Shown here piece by piece: positions 43,465 to 51,702 of a stretch of 64,000 bases of DNA. Made by a program: the position numbers and the translations under genes. The notes under the pieces are model-generated. The model did not search any database and was not told the origin of the DNA. It saw nothing but the letters and a program-made list of their open reading frames with translations. The stretch is taken from the NCBI GenBank assembly GCA_963788505.1, contig CAWBGY010000005.1:1302001-1366000 (forward strand). Direction: 5' to 3'. The stretch is from JAIQFF01 sp963788505. Its GTDB lineage: Bacteria; Acidobacteriota; Terriglobia; Terriglobales; Acidobacteriaceae. How positions within the stretch are numbered: the first letter of the stretch is position 1; every line of letters starts with the position of its first letter.

Positions 43465-44327
43465 CGTGAGCTCCGGGGTTCGAGCAGCGCTTCGAGCGCC
43501 TGGGTTTCTTCCACTTCTCTCTGCAGAATCTCCAGGCGATAACGGGACCAGCTAATCATCGCGGCGAAGCAGAGGAACGCCAGCCAGTTGATCAGCAACA
43601 CATGCAGCATCCGGGGATCGATCGAGCCACCGCCACCAATAACGGGTTGAGGATGCTGGGTACGGAAAATCCAGATGGAGAAGTACACCAGCGGCACATC
43701 CAGCGCGCCAAACACAGCCAGGGCCGCGGCCAGGATCGGGGTTTGCCCGCTGGTGGAAAAGCGGCGCAGCATCAGATAGCTGATGTAAATCAGCCAGAGG
43801 ACCAGAGTCGAGGTCAGGCGAACATCCCAGGTCCACCAGATTCCCCACACCGGGCGTGCCCACAGCGGCCCGGTCACCAATACCACGGTGCAGAAGACGA
43901 CGCCGACTTCGGCACTGACCACGGCCAGGGCGTCCGCCCGTTCCCGCGAGAAAAATTTCTTGATCAGGAAATACACGCCCGCGATGGCAAGTCCGGTTGT
44001 GGCTACCGACGACGGTTCGATGCCCTCCGGCAACGGACGGACCGCGAACGCAGCAATGCAAGCCGCAATCCCGATCGCGATCACCGTCCAGTTTGCCACC
44101 TTGTCGGCGACCGGGTTGGGGCGCACCAGATACTGGATGGAGCACACGAAGTTGATAAAGAACAGCAGGAACGCAGTCCACGCCGAGGGCACATGATAGT
44201 AGAAGATGCGCTGCACGTTGCCCATCGTCTGTTCGGTGGGAGCAGCCACCAGCGCCTCATAAAGCGCATAGGTCAACAGGGCCGCCGTCAGCAAGGCGAA
44301 GATGGGGAAAACCCGTTTCATCTTCAT
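43461..44327 (-). CDS. ccmC: Cytochrome c biogenesis protein CcmC (haem handling)
   Basis: The product is 288 aa with six or more membrane helices. The tryptophan-rich WWD signature WGIWWTWDVRLTS is intact, with flanking His residues (YYHVPSAW and the His before VLLINWLAF) that serve as haem axial ligands. CcmC loads haem onto CcmE. It sits 22 bp after ccmB and overlaps ccmD by 4 bp, so it belongs to a tight operon. The first helix MKMKRVFPIFALLTAALLTY fits a standard start. Confidence 0.92.
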   Translation of the reverse strand: MKMKRVFPIFALLTAALLTYALYEALVAAPTEQTMGNVQRIFYYHVPSAWTAFLLFFINFVCSIQYLVRPNPVADKVANWTVIAIGIAACIAAFAVRPLPEGIEPSSVATTGLAIAGVYFLIKKFFSRERADALAVVSAEVGVVFCTVVLVTGPLWARPVWGIWWTWDVRLTSTLVLWLIYISYLMLRRFSTSGQTPILAAALAVFGALDVPLVYFSIWIFRTQHPQPVIGGGGSIDPRMLHVLLINWLAFLCFAAMISWSRYRLEILQREVEETQALEALLEPRSSR

Positions 44328-44349
44328 TCGGCTTCATCTCGCATCGGCT

Positions 44350-45039
44350 TCATTCGGCGTTCAAAACCAGTTCGAACAACAACAGACAAGCGATAGTAAA
44401 CACCACGTCGTAAGTAGTAAGCAACACAATCCAGAACTTTGCCGAAAGCTCGCCGGTTAGAATCGCTGTCGTCGCGTTCACCATGGCCAAGAGGGCGGGA
44501 ATCGAAACCGGGAATAACAGCAGCGGCAGCATGATCTCGCGGCTGCGGGTGCGCAGTGACATGGCTGCGAAGAACGTGCCATTCACCACCAGGGCCCACG
44601 TGCCCAGGGCCGCTACGGGAAGCAACTGCCAGGCCGGACCGAGCGCCCGCAGCTTGTAGAACACGATGAACAGGGGGGTCATCAGGAGTTCCAGGACCAC
44701 GACAAAAATAAAGTTGCCCAGCGCCTTGGCCAGGAAAAGCGAATTCGCGGGAGCGGGCGAAACTCGATAGGCGTCGAGGACCTGATTGCGCAGTTCGCGC
44801 GCCCAGGTCTGGTTCAAGGCGACCACCGCGGCAAAAAGAAATGCGACCCAGACCAGGCCGCCCGCAATCCGGCGCGATTCTTCAGCATTGGGGTCGAAAG
44901 AAAAGCTGAAAACCACCACCACCAGCAAGGCGAAAAACAGCATGGAGTTGATGGCATCTTTCGATCGCCACTCCAGGCGCAGGTCTTTGGCTAATGTCGC
45001 TCCGGTTACCCCCGCTGGAACACCCGATGTTTTACTCAT
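44350..45039 (-). CDS. ccmB: Haem exporter permease CcmB
   Basis: The product is 229 aa with six membrane helices. SFDPNAEESRRIAGGLVWVA and ALNQTWARELRNQVLDAYRV are typical CcmB loops. It pairs with CcmA as the ABC transporter part that uses ATP to release holo-CcmE. Its ATG overlaps the ccmA stop (ATGA, 4 bp). Confidence 0.9.
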   Translation of the reverse strand: MSKTSGVPAGVTGATLAKDLRLEWRSKDAINSMLFFALLVVVVFSFSFDPNAEESRRIAGGLVWVAFLFAAVVALNQTWARELRNQVLDAYRVSPAPANSLFLAKALGNFIFVVVLELLMTPLFIVFYKLRALGPAWQLLPVAALGTWALVVNGTFFAAMSLRTRSREIMLPLLLFPVSIPALLAMVNATTAILTGELSAKFWIVLLTTYDVVFTIACLLLFELVLNAE

Positions 45040-45722
45040 CGCGTCTCCACCGGCGGCAACTCCCGGCTGCGATGCGTGATCTGCCCGGCTTCCATCCAGA
45101 CAAATTCGTCGGCGGCTCCCTCCAGCAAAGCCGCCTGGTGGGTCACTACAAAAATCGTCTTCCCCGCGCCGCGGATCTGCGCCAGCAGCGCGACCATGGC
45201 CCGCGCCGAACGCACGTCCACGTTGGAAAAAGGCTCATCCAGCAACAGAATTTTGGGATCGTTGAGCAATGCTCGCGCCAGCGATAGCCTTTGGCGCATG
45301 CCCTGCGAATACTGCGCCACCGGACGCGCCAGTTTGGGATCGAGACCTACGGCGATCATATTGGCGGCGCCGCGCGAAGCATCCGTGATGCCGTAGAGCC
45401 GCGCGAAGTAGAGCAGGTTTTCCATGCCGCTCATTTCGTCATAGAGCAGCGAAGGGTGCGCCATGTAACCCAGTTCATGGCACACCGAGCGCACATCCGT
45501 GGTCCCGAGAATCGAGAGAGTGCCGCGGGTCGGATGGGCCAGGCCGGCGAGAGCGCGCAGGAGCGTAGTCTTCCCTGCCCCATTGTCGCCGAGAATCCCA
45601 TAGAGCCGTCCGGCAGCAAATTCAGCGCTGACGCCGCGGAGCGCGGCAAAGCGGCCGAACTGCTTGACCACTGCGGTGAGGACGACGATGGGAGAAACGT
45701 CCACGCCAATGGAAGATACCAC
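45036..45722 (-). CDS. ccmA: ABC transporter ATPase CcmA
   Basis: The product is 228 aa. Walker A GDNGAGKTT, signature YSQGMRQRLSLARAL and Walker B ILLLDEPF are complete. CcmA drives release of haem-loaded CcmE from CcmC. The first possible start is GTG at 45722, exactly at the edge of a dispersed repeat (45723-45869); GTG at 45704 is an alternative. No clear ribosome binding site is seen for either, so the real N-terminus is uncertain. Confidence 0.9.
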   Translation of the reverse strand: MVSSIGVDVSPIVVLTAVVKQFGRFAALRGVSAEFAAGRLYGILGDNGAGKTTLLRALAGLAHPTRGTLSILGTTDVRSVCHELGYMAHPSLLYDEMSGMENLLYFARLYGITDASRGAANMIAVGLDPKLARPVAQYSQGMRQRLSLARALLNDPKILLLDEPFSNVDVRSARAMVALLAQIRGAGKTIFVVTHQAALLEGAADEFVWMEAGQITHRSRELPPVETR

Positions 45723-45869
45723 GTAGGGGCGGGTGCCCTCACCCGCCCGGCGGAGCGAAGCTCCGCGCGGCTCGGAAGCGATTGCGATGGAGAGCCGCTG
45801 GACAATTCAACGGCCAACCCCAGGCGAGCTTCGCTCGCCCGCCCGGACGAGGGCGTCCGGGCCTACGTG
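45723..45869. repeat. Repeat with GGGCGGGTGCCC hairpins inside the ccm operon
   Basis: ACGTAGGGGCGGGTGCCCTC opens the element and GGACGAGGGCGTCCGGGCCTACGT closes it in inverted orientation. It fills the whole space between ccmE and ccmA. A partial relative is at 51667-51694. Confidence 0.75.
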
Positions 45870-45872
45870 GTT

Positions 45873-46295
45873 CTACATAGAGGATTGTGCGTCCGGCTGC
45901 TTGGGAGCGTATTTAGAGGCGCACTTGGCTTGAAGTTCTTTGGCGTGGAAGACGCCGTCCCGCCCGAAGTGGCCATCGGCCAACGCCTGGGAGTTGTCTT
46001 TGAAAGTGTCTGGCGGCGCTTCGGTTCCGCTGTAAACCACGGGAAGAAGCTGGTCGTTTTCTACCAGGGAAAATTCCACTTGCGTACCGATTCGCTTGAT
46101 CGAACCGGGCTGGACATTTCCGGCCACGCGCAAATGCTTGCTGTAAGCGCCGTCGCCCATGCCACGCAGCTCTTTGATGGTGACGTAATAGCTCTTGCTC
46201 TCCTGCACCCCGGTGTATGCCAGATACCCCATGGAGAGCAGGATCAACGCTACCGCCCCACCGAATTTAAGATACTTCCGGGTTTCGCCCGCCAT
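45873..46295 (-). CDS. ccmE: Haem chaperone CcmE, CxxxY variant (System I*)
   Basis: The product is 140 aa. One N-terminal membrane helix (FGGAVALILLSMGYLAYTG) is followed by the OB-fold haem-carrier domain (LRVAGNVQPGSIKR). The covalent haem site, normally HxxxY, is C125-A-S-K-Y129. CxxxY CcmE is the known mark of the variant System I* found in some archaea, Desulfovibrio and others, which lacks CcmH. The C-terminal tail is short (PKQPDAQSSM). ATG at 46295 follows GGTGG by about 7 nt; a promoter candidate is just upstream. It is the first gene of ccmE-A-B-C-D. Confidence 0.88.
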   Translation of the reverse strand: MAGETRKYLKFGGAVALILLSMGYLAYTGVQESKSYYVTIKELRGMGDGAYSKHLRVAGNVQPGSIKRIGTQVEFSLVENDQLLPVVYSGTEAPPDTFKDNSQALADGHFGRDGVFHAKELQAKCASKYAPKQPDAQSSM

Positions 46296-46314
46296 AAATA
46301 GCCACCGAAATATG

Positions 46315-46343
46315 ACTCTATTCCTGCCGCTGGCGTCGGTCAA
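46315..46343 (-). promoter_or_regulatory. Candidate promoter of the ccm operon
   Basis: Minus strand TTGACC (46343-46338), 17-nt spacer, TAGAGT (46320-46315). The leader to ATG 46295 would be only about 13 nt, which is short. Confidence 0.4.
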
Positions 46344-46358
46344 GATGTCCCAATGGCC

Positions 46359-46553
46359 GGTAGTGTCCTGATTCGGTGCTCTTTGCCCTTGTTTGCGTTC
46401 TTTGCGGACCTTCTTTGCGAACTTTGCGGTTAAGAGTCTTGAATAACTCGGGCGAGATCAAACCCTTTACCGCAGAGGGCGCAAAGAAGGGCCGCAGAGT
46501 TCGCAGAGTTCAGATCGCGCATTCGAGCTGATCTGACCAATCAGGACACTACC
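46359..46553. mobile_element. Non-autonomous MITE-like element with 15-bp terminal inverted repeats
   Basis: The ends GGTAGTGTCCTGATT (46359-46373) and AATCAGGACACTACC (46539-46553) are perfect inverted repeats. Both sides carry the same 8 bp, CAATGGCC (46351-46358 and 46554-46561), as expected for a target-site duplication. The 195-bp body has no gene; its centre is a CTTTGCGG-family hairpin (46376-46515). Transposase family cannot be named from the ends. Confidence 0.7.
46376..46515. repeat. CTTTGCGG-family hairpin inside the MITE-like element
   Basis: CTTTGCGAACTTTGCGGTTA faces TTTACCGCAGAGGGCGCAAA. Being inside the element suggests the body captured, or arose around, this repeat. Confidence 0.65.
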
Positions 46554-46590
46554 CAATGGCCGGTCTTTATGGCTGATCTTATCGCCGATC

Positions 46591-46596
46591 TATAAT
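46591..46596 (+). promoter_or_regulatory. -10 element of the pyrophosphatase gene
   Basis: Perfect TATAAT 32 bp before the ATG; the -35 region is weak. It lies 30 bp past the right duplication of the MITE-like element. Confidence 0.4.
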
Positions 46597-46627
46597 GCGT
46601 GCAGTTTCTCTACCCCAACGAGGGCGC

Positions 46628-47185
46628 ATGATTCATCCCTGGCACGACGTAACCCCCGGCGACAAACTGCCGCAGGAGTTCTACAGCATCGTCGAGATCC
46701 CTTTTGGATCGAGCGTAAAGTACGAACTCGACAAAGTCAGCGGACTGATCAAGCTGGATCGTGTTCTCTACTCCGCCGTGTACTATCCCGCCAACTACGG
46801 CTTCATTCCGCAAACCCTGGCTGAAGACGACGACCCTCTCGACGTGCTGGTTCTATGCCAGGAGGCGGTGGTCCCGCTGACCCTGATCCATGCCCGCACC
46901 ATCGGGCTGATGACCATGATCGATACCGGGAAGAAGGACCACAAGATCATCGCGGTCGCCACTCAGGACCCGGAATTCAACACGTACCGGGAAGCCGACG
47001 AGATGCCGCCGCATCGCTCGCTCATGCTGCGGCGCTTCTTTCAGGATTACAAACAGCTGGAAGGTAAAGCGGTGGAAGTGGATGAGATCCAGCCGGCGGC
47101 GGAAGCCTATCCCATCATCAACGATGCTCTCCATCGCTACAGCGAGCAGCGCCGCAAGGGCTTCAAAGGATTCGGCGGACACTGA
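46628..47185 (+). CDS. ppa: Inorganic pyrophosphatase (family I)
   Basis: The product is 185 aa, the usual bacterial length. The signature DDDPLDVLVLC holds the three metal-binding aspartates; EIPFGSSVKYELDK and YYPANYGFIPQTL are also conserved. It hydrolyses pyrophosphate to drive biosynthetic reactions. ATG at 46628 (MIHPWHDVTPGDKLP) gives the normal N-terminus; an upstream in-frame ATG at 46595 overlaps the -10 element and is unlikely. Confidence 0.93.
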   Translation: MIHPWHDVTPGDKLPQEFYSIVEIPFGSSVKYELDKVSGLIKLDRVLYSAVYYPANYGFIPQTLAEDDDPLDVLVLCQEAVVPLTLIHARTIGLMTMIDTGKKDHKIIAVATQDPEFNTYREADEMPPHRSLMLRRFFQDYKQLEGKAVEVDEIQPAAEAYPIINDALHRYSEQRRKGFKGFGGH

Positions 47186-47226
47186 GGATTTGGGCGATCG
47201 CTGTTCCTGGTGTCGGGACGCCGGCG

Positions 47227-50211
47227 CTACCTGGCTTGAGCGGCCAGCGCCGCCTGTTCCCGGCGGGCTTCCTGTGCGGGAATGAAATCAGCGTCGGCAC
47301 CCTTCCAGAGCAGGAGCAACTGTTGATAGGTCCTGGCCGCCGCCGCCGGGTCGGTCTGGGTCTGGGCACGGGCCGTTCCCAGCAGACAGAGAGCGTAGTC
47401 GGGGACCTGCGAAGTTCCGTTCGCGCCTTCCCCCAGGGAGAGGCCGCGATAGCGAATTCCGGGCTCGAAGTCCGCTATGGCCTGCTGCGCATTCTTCAGC
47501 TCTAAAGACGCTCGGCCCTGCAACTGAGGAACCTTCGACACCAGTAGGTAGGGAGCGGCCGGAGACAGAAGTCCGGCGACCTGCTCGGGGTGATGCTGCA
47601 TCAGGGCAGCGGCGGCCTTCACTTCAGGCAGGTAGATTTCGTTGACCAGGGTATTGTTGGGCACTTCCGTGGCCAGGCGTTGTATTTCCGCAAGCGCCGG
47701 CCCCGTCTCGCCGCACAGGGCCAGGGCGAGAGCTGCGTCGGGGACAGTCGCGGTGGAATGGTCAAGGGTCAGCCCGTGGTGGGCGGAATCGCGGGCCGCG
47801 GAACAATTCGAAACCAGCGCATCGTGTACGGCTTTGACGGAATAGATTCCGCCCGCGGCATCGGGCAGATGTTGCTGGTCAGCCCTTTGCGCCGCGTGCT
47901 CCCATAGCCGGTCGGCGTCATGCATTTTTCCCATGGAAAAGTAGATCGTCGCCGCCCCCGCCTCCACGGTGAAACCGTCAGGACGGACCGCAGCCCACTG
48001 CACATGCTTGTCCCAGTCCGGCCGGTTCGAGAGGAAATCGTCCGCCATGGCATTGCTGTGGTAGTTGGTGTCGTCGCTCCCGCCCTGGTCCAGCGCTTCT
48101 TTCAGGTATTGCTCGCCCTCCTGCAAACGGTCCATGCCAATGAGCGTACCCGCCGCATTGTTGGCGGCGACGTTGTTCCACTTGGCAATTTCCCAGGTCT
48201 TCTTGAAACCGGCGAGGGCCTGTTCCATGTCACCCACCAGCCCGTAGGCGTTGGCCAGATTGTTCCAGGCGGCCGCATCCCGCGGATAGGTCGCGACAAA
48301 GAGCTTGTACGACTGCAGGGCCTTGGGCAAATCGAATTGCTGCAGCGCGTACTGCGACTCGATATACATACGCTCCCGTTCGGTCACGCGCTCGCGCAGG
48401 TCATAAGCTTTCTTCAGATACTCGATGGCCTTGGTGAACGCGCCCTGGTTCCCGTAGGCCACACCCAATCGCGCGTAACCCATGGCGAAACTGGGATCGA
48501 GCCGCAGGGCCTCCTGGTAAAACGACGAGGCCTGGGGAAAGTCCCGGCCCATGCGATGCTCTTCCTCGCCCAGGGAAAATGCATGGAAGGCCTGCAGTGA
48601 AGTCGTGGTTACGTTGGTGTAGGGCGTAGAGAGCTTCTGGATGGATGCCATCGACTCGCCCAGGCGCGCCCGCATCGCGGTCGCCGCTTTCGCAACCGCC
48701 GCCAGTACCGCCGTCTTGTCAGGCGCGGTCACCTGCTCGCGGGCGAACACTTCTCCGGTGGCGCAATTTACCGCGTTAATTGAAATCACATAGGACGGTC
48801 CCAGATTGGCGATAGTCCCCGCCAGGTAGGCCTTCACGCCGAGGCGCTGACCAAGCTGTTGCGCCAGCTCCGGCGTAATTCTTTGCGCGCCTGACTGGCC
48901 CAGGTATTGCAGGTTGCTGTGCAATTCCGCATCGCTCACCAGCTGCAGCAATGGGGATTGCTCGAGCTGAATGGCCAGCGCTTCTTTCAGCGTGGAATCG
49001 AAGACCGCGTCGCCGGTTTGATTGGTAAAGTCGGCAAGAATGAGTTGATCTTTGTCCGTGAGTTGCACGGCCTGATGCTTGCGCCAGTAGAATCCGCCGG
49101 CAAGGATTGCCAGGAGGAGAACTACGGCAACCGGAAGGATGAACTTCCATCGTGACCGCTGGGGCGGAGCAGCCTCGGGGACCGCGGCTACGGCGCCCGA
49201 AGAGGCTGAGGCCACCACGCGCGCCGATCCGCTGGTTCTGTGGGCCGGCGCAGATGTCGCTTCCACCGGCGCGGCGCTTCCACTGTAAGCGGGCTCGGAA
49301 GAGGAACTGGCAGCTGAATTGTGCCCGGACTCCAAATCCCGCTTCAGACGCCGCAACTCCGACTTGATATCGACCGCATGCTGGTAGCGGAGCTCGCGGT
49401 CCTTCTCCAGCGCGCGGTTGATGATGTCTTCCAGCTTAGGTGGAAGATTCGGGTTCAGCCGGATCGGCGCCAGCGGGGCGCGGTTCATGATGGCGTCGAA
49501 GATCACTCCGGAAGTTTCACCGCGAAAGGGGACAGAGCCAGTCGCCATCTCGTACAACACGATGCCAAAAGAAAACAAATCCGTGCGCGAATCCAGGGTC
49601 TTGCCTCGCACCTGCTCGGGGGACATGTAAGCCACGGTACCGAGCGCCGAGCCCGGACTGGTGAGGTGCTGGTGCGCGTTCGCGTCCTCGGTTTTCGTCA
49701 CATCCGTGGGATCAAGTGACCGGTTCCCTTCGTGCGCCACCTTGGCCAGCCCAAAGTCGAGAATCTTGGTGGCTCCGCGCGTGGTCACAAAAATGTTCGC
49801 CGGCTTGATGTCGCGGTGCACGATGCCCTTGGCGTGCGCGGCGTCGAGCGCTTCGGCCACGTCAATGCCGATCGAGAGCAGCGTCTCCATCTCCAGCGGC
49901 CGGTTGCCGATGAGATGTTTCAGGGTCTCGCCTTCCAGATACTCCATGACAATGAAGGCCTGGTCGCCCTCTTCCCCGATGTCATGAATAGTACAAATGT
50001 TGGGATGATTGAGCGCGGATGCCGCCTGCGCTTCGCGGCGGAAGCGGGTGAGAGCGGTGGGGTCGCGGGTGACGTCTTCGGGAAGGAACTTCAGGGCGAC
50101 AAAGCGGTGCAGGCGCGTGTCTTCAGCCTTGTAAACCACGCCCATCCCGCCACCACCGAGCTTCTCGATCACCCGGTAGTAAGAGATGTTCTGACCGATC
50201 ATTTCGCCCAT
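47227..50211 (-). CDS. Serine/threonine protein kinase with TPR repeats (membrane receptor type)
   Basis: The product is 994 aa. The kinase is complete: EKLGGGGMGVVYKAE, Lys41, HRDIKPAN with D134, DFG at 152-154, and YMSPEQVRG. A Ser/Ala-rich linker leads to one membrane helix at about 356-376. The outer part starts with an adenylate-cyclase/CadC-like region (ILADFTNQTGDAVFDSTLKE) and continues with TPR-like repeats (SFYQEALRLDPSFAMGYARL). Same plan as the kinase at 6524-8983 but longer. ATG at 50211 was chosen since the sequence further upstream holds a promoter. Confidence 0.9.
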   Translation of the reverse strand: MGEMIGQNISYYRVIEKLGGGGMGVVYKAEDTRLHRFVALKFLPEDVTRDPTALTRFRREAQAASALNHPNICTIHDIGEEGDQAFIVMEYLEGETLKHLIGNRPLEMETLLSIGIDVAEALDAAHAKGIVHRDIKPANIFVTTRGATKILDFGLAKVAHEGNRSLDPTDVTKTEDANAHQHLTSPGSALGTVAYMSPEQVRGKTLDSRTDLFSFGIVLYEMATGSVPFRGETSGVIFDAIMNRAPLAPIRLNPNLPPKLEDIINRALEKDRELRYQHAVDIKSELRRLKRDLESGHNSAASSSSEPAYSGSAAPVEATSAPAHRTSGSARVVASASSGAVAAVPEAAPPQRSRWKFILPVAVVLLLAILAGGFYWRKHQAVQLTDKDQLILADFTNQTGDAVFDSTLKEALAIQLEQSPLLQLVSDAELHSNLQYLGQSGAQRITPELAQQLGQRLGVKAYLAGTIANLGPSYVISINAVNCATGEVFAREQVTAPDKTAVLAAVAKAATAMRARLGESMASIQKLSTPYTNVTTTSLQAFHAFSLGEEEHRMGRDFPQASSFYQEALRLDPSFAMGYARLGVAYGNQGAFTKAIEYLKKAYDLRERVTERERMYIESQYALQQFDLPKALQSYKLFVATYPRDAAAWNNLANAYGLVGDMEQALAGFKKTWEIAKWNNVAANNAAGTLIGMDRLQEGEQYLKEALDQGGSDDTNYHSNAMADDFLSNRPDWDKHVQWAAVRPDGFTVEAGAATIYFSMGKMHDADRLWEHAAQRADQQHLPDAAGGIYSVKAVHDALVSNCSAARDSAHHGLTLDHSTATVPDAALALALCGETGPALAEIQRLATEVPNNTLVNEIYLPEVKAAAALMQHHPEQVAGLLSPAAPYLLVSKVPQLQGRASLELKNAQQAIADFEPGIRYRGLSLGEGANGTSQVPDYALCLLGTARAQTQTDPAAAARTYQQLLLLWKGADADFIPAQEARREQAALAAQAR

Positions 50212-50693
50212 GAAGAGATTGCCCGCAACGCCCGGCGACAGACTTCGGGTGAGCCATCTTAGGGGGAGGGTGTAAATAAAGTCAACGCAGGAGGCCAAGC
50301 TACGCCCACTTAGGGACAGCCGCCCCATGAGCGCTAACTTAAGCTAGGCAGGCAAACACCGCTTAGCCAACCCTGGAAAACGAGGAATGGAATCTCCCCC
50401 TGGAACAACGGAGCAGCGTCGATTTCCAGGCGAAGGCAAATACAGTATGTACGGTATTGATTTTTTAAGGGCAATCGGTCTAAGTTCGGAAAATATTCAA
50501 GGAATAAATGTAGGCAGATGGCTGCGATCAATCGAGCGCGGCTTCGCACAGTCTCAGAACAACTACGTCAAGCCCCTGATTCGGGGCGGGCCAAAAACTA
50601 TCGATCATGTAACAAACCGGCAGGCGGTTCCTGTCTTAGCGACTTGAACGAGGCCGATGTCAAAAGCCTCGGCCAAGAATGAAGGAGACAATT
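50212..50693. other. Intergenic region (482 bp), AT-richer than surroundings
   Basis: Holds the kinase promoter (50256-50285) and the leader of the NmrA-like gene with a small hairpin (CGAGGC / GCCTCG at about 50649-50672). A short open frame at 50387-50647 was considered and not accepted. Confidence 0.55.
50256..50285 (-). promoter_or_regulatory. Candidate promoter of the second receptor kinase
   Basis: Minus strand TTGACT (50285-50280), 18-nt spacer, TAAGAT (50261-50256). Start near 50249 leaves a leader of about 38 nt. Confidence 0.5.
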
Positions 50694-51521
50694 ATGAAAA
50701 TCGTAGTGATCGGCGGTACCGGACTCATTGGATCAAAACTTGTCAACAAACTTCGTGAGCAGGGGCACGAAGCAGTAGCGGCAGCACCCGACACAGGGGT
50801 CAACACGGTCACGGGCGAAGGACTGGCCGAAGTGCTGAAAGGTGCATCCGTGGTCGTTGACGTATCGAATTCTCCCTCCTGGGAGGACGCAGCAGTGCTG
50901 AAGTTTTTCGAAACATCGACTCGTAACCTTCTCACCTATGAAGCGGCCGCAGGGGTAAGACATCACGTTGCATTATCGGTTGTGGGAACCGACCGGCTGT
51001 CCGAAAGCGGTTACTTCCGCGCCAAAATCGCTCAGGAGAAATTGATCAGAGAATCTTCAATTCCCTACTCCATTGTGCATGCGACCCAGTTCTTCGAGTT
51101 CCTCAAGGGCCTTGCCGATATTTCCATGGTTGGCGGCAAGGTGCATTTGCCACCTGTGCTCTTCCAGCCGATGGCTGCCGACGATGTCGCGAGTGGTGTG
51201 GCCCGGGTTGCGGTAGGCCCGCCGGTAAACGGCATCGTCGAAATTGGAGGCCCCGAGCAGTTTCGCGTGGACGAACTCGTCCGGCGGCGCCTGGCCTCGC
51301 TCAAAGATCCCCGCGAAGTCATCGCTGATCCCAACGCCCGTTACTCTGGAGCGAAAATCGGCGAGAGGACACTGGTTCCGGGCGATAACGCACGACTCGG
51401 CAAGACCCGTTTCGAAACCTGGCTGACTCAGCAAGCAGCACAGATTCCGAGCGCGCATACTCAGGCCACAGACGCCGCAGTGGTGACCAAGGAGAAAGGG
51501 AGTCTTAAAAAAGCTAGCTGA
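50694..51521 (+). CDS. NmrA-like NAD(P)-binding protein
   Basis: The product is 275 aa. The Rossmann motif KIVVIGGTGLIGSKLVNKL binds NAD(P); SVVGTDRL and RAKIAQEKLIRESSIPYSIV match atypical SDRs of the NmrA/quinone-reductase-like group, which often lack a full catalytic triad and may act as redox sensors or reductases. AAGGAGA 6 nt upstream supports the start. The tail (about 230-275) is Ala/Lys-rich. Leader DNA is more AT-rich than most of the window, so horizontal acquisition is possible but unproven. Confidence 0.82.
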   Translation: MKIVVIGGTGLIGSKLVNKLREQGHEAVAAAPDTGVNTVTGEGLAEVLKGASVVVDVSNSPSWEDAAVLKFFETSTRNLLTYEAAAGVRHHVALSVVGTDRLSESGYFRAKIAQEKLIRESSIPYSIVHATQFFEFLKGLADISMVGGKVHLPPVLFQPMAADDVASGVARVAVGPPVNGIVEIGGPEQFRVDELVRRRLASLKDPREVIADPNARYSGAKIGERTLVPGDNARLGKTRFETWLTQQAAQIPSAHTQATDAAVVTKEKGSLKKAS

Positions 51522-51666
51522 TATCGCCACCGCGTACGCCACTGCTAAGCGGAGTATGGGAAACTACATCGGCACGTCGCCTATCGATAGGCTGCGCCGG
51601 CGGTCGGGCAGAGCCAGGCTCCGCCTTGATTTGATTCTCCGAAACACTGTCGAGCTGCGCTCGACT

Positions 51667-51694
51667 GGGCGGACGAGGGCGTCCGCCCCTACGT
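51667..51694. repeat. Partial copy of the GGACGAGGGCGTCC repeat
   Basis: GGGCGGACGAGGGCGTCCGCCC hairpin followed by CTACGTGAG, as at the right end of 45723-45869. It directly follows the M13 peptidase stop. Confidence 0.6.
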
Positions 51695-51702
51695 GAGTCT
51701 GG

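Noticed and set aside
50387..50647. Possible 86-codon gene upstream of the NmrA-like gene
   Set aside because: No clear ribosome binding site and no recognisable protein pattern; DNA is AT-richer and looks like leader sequence.
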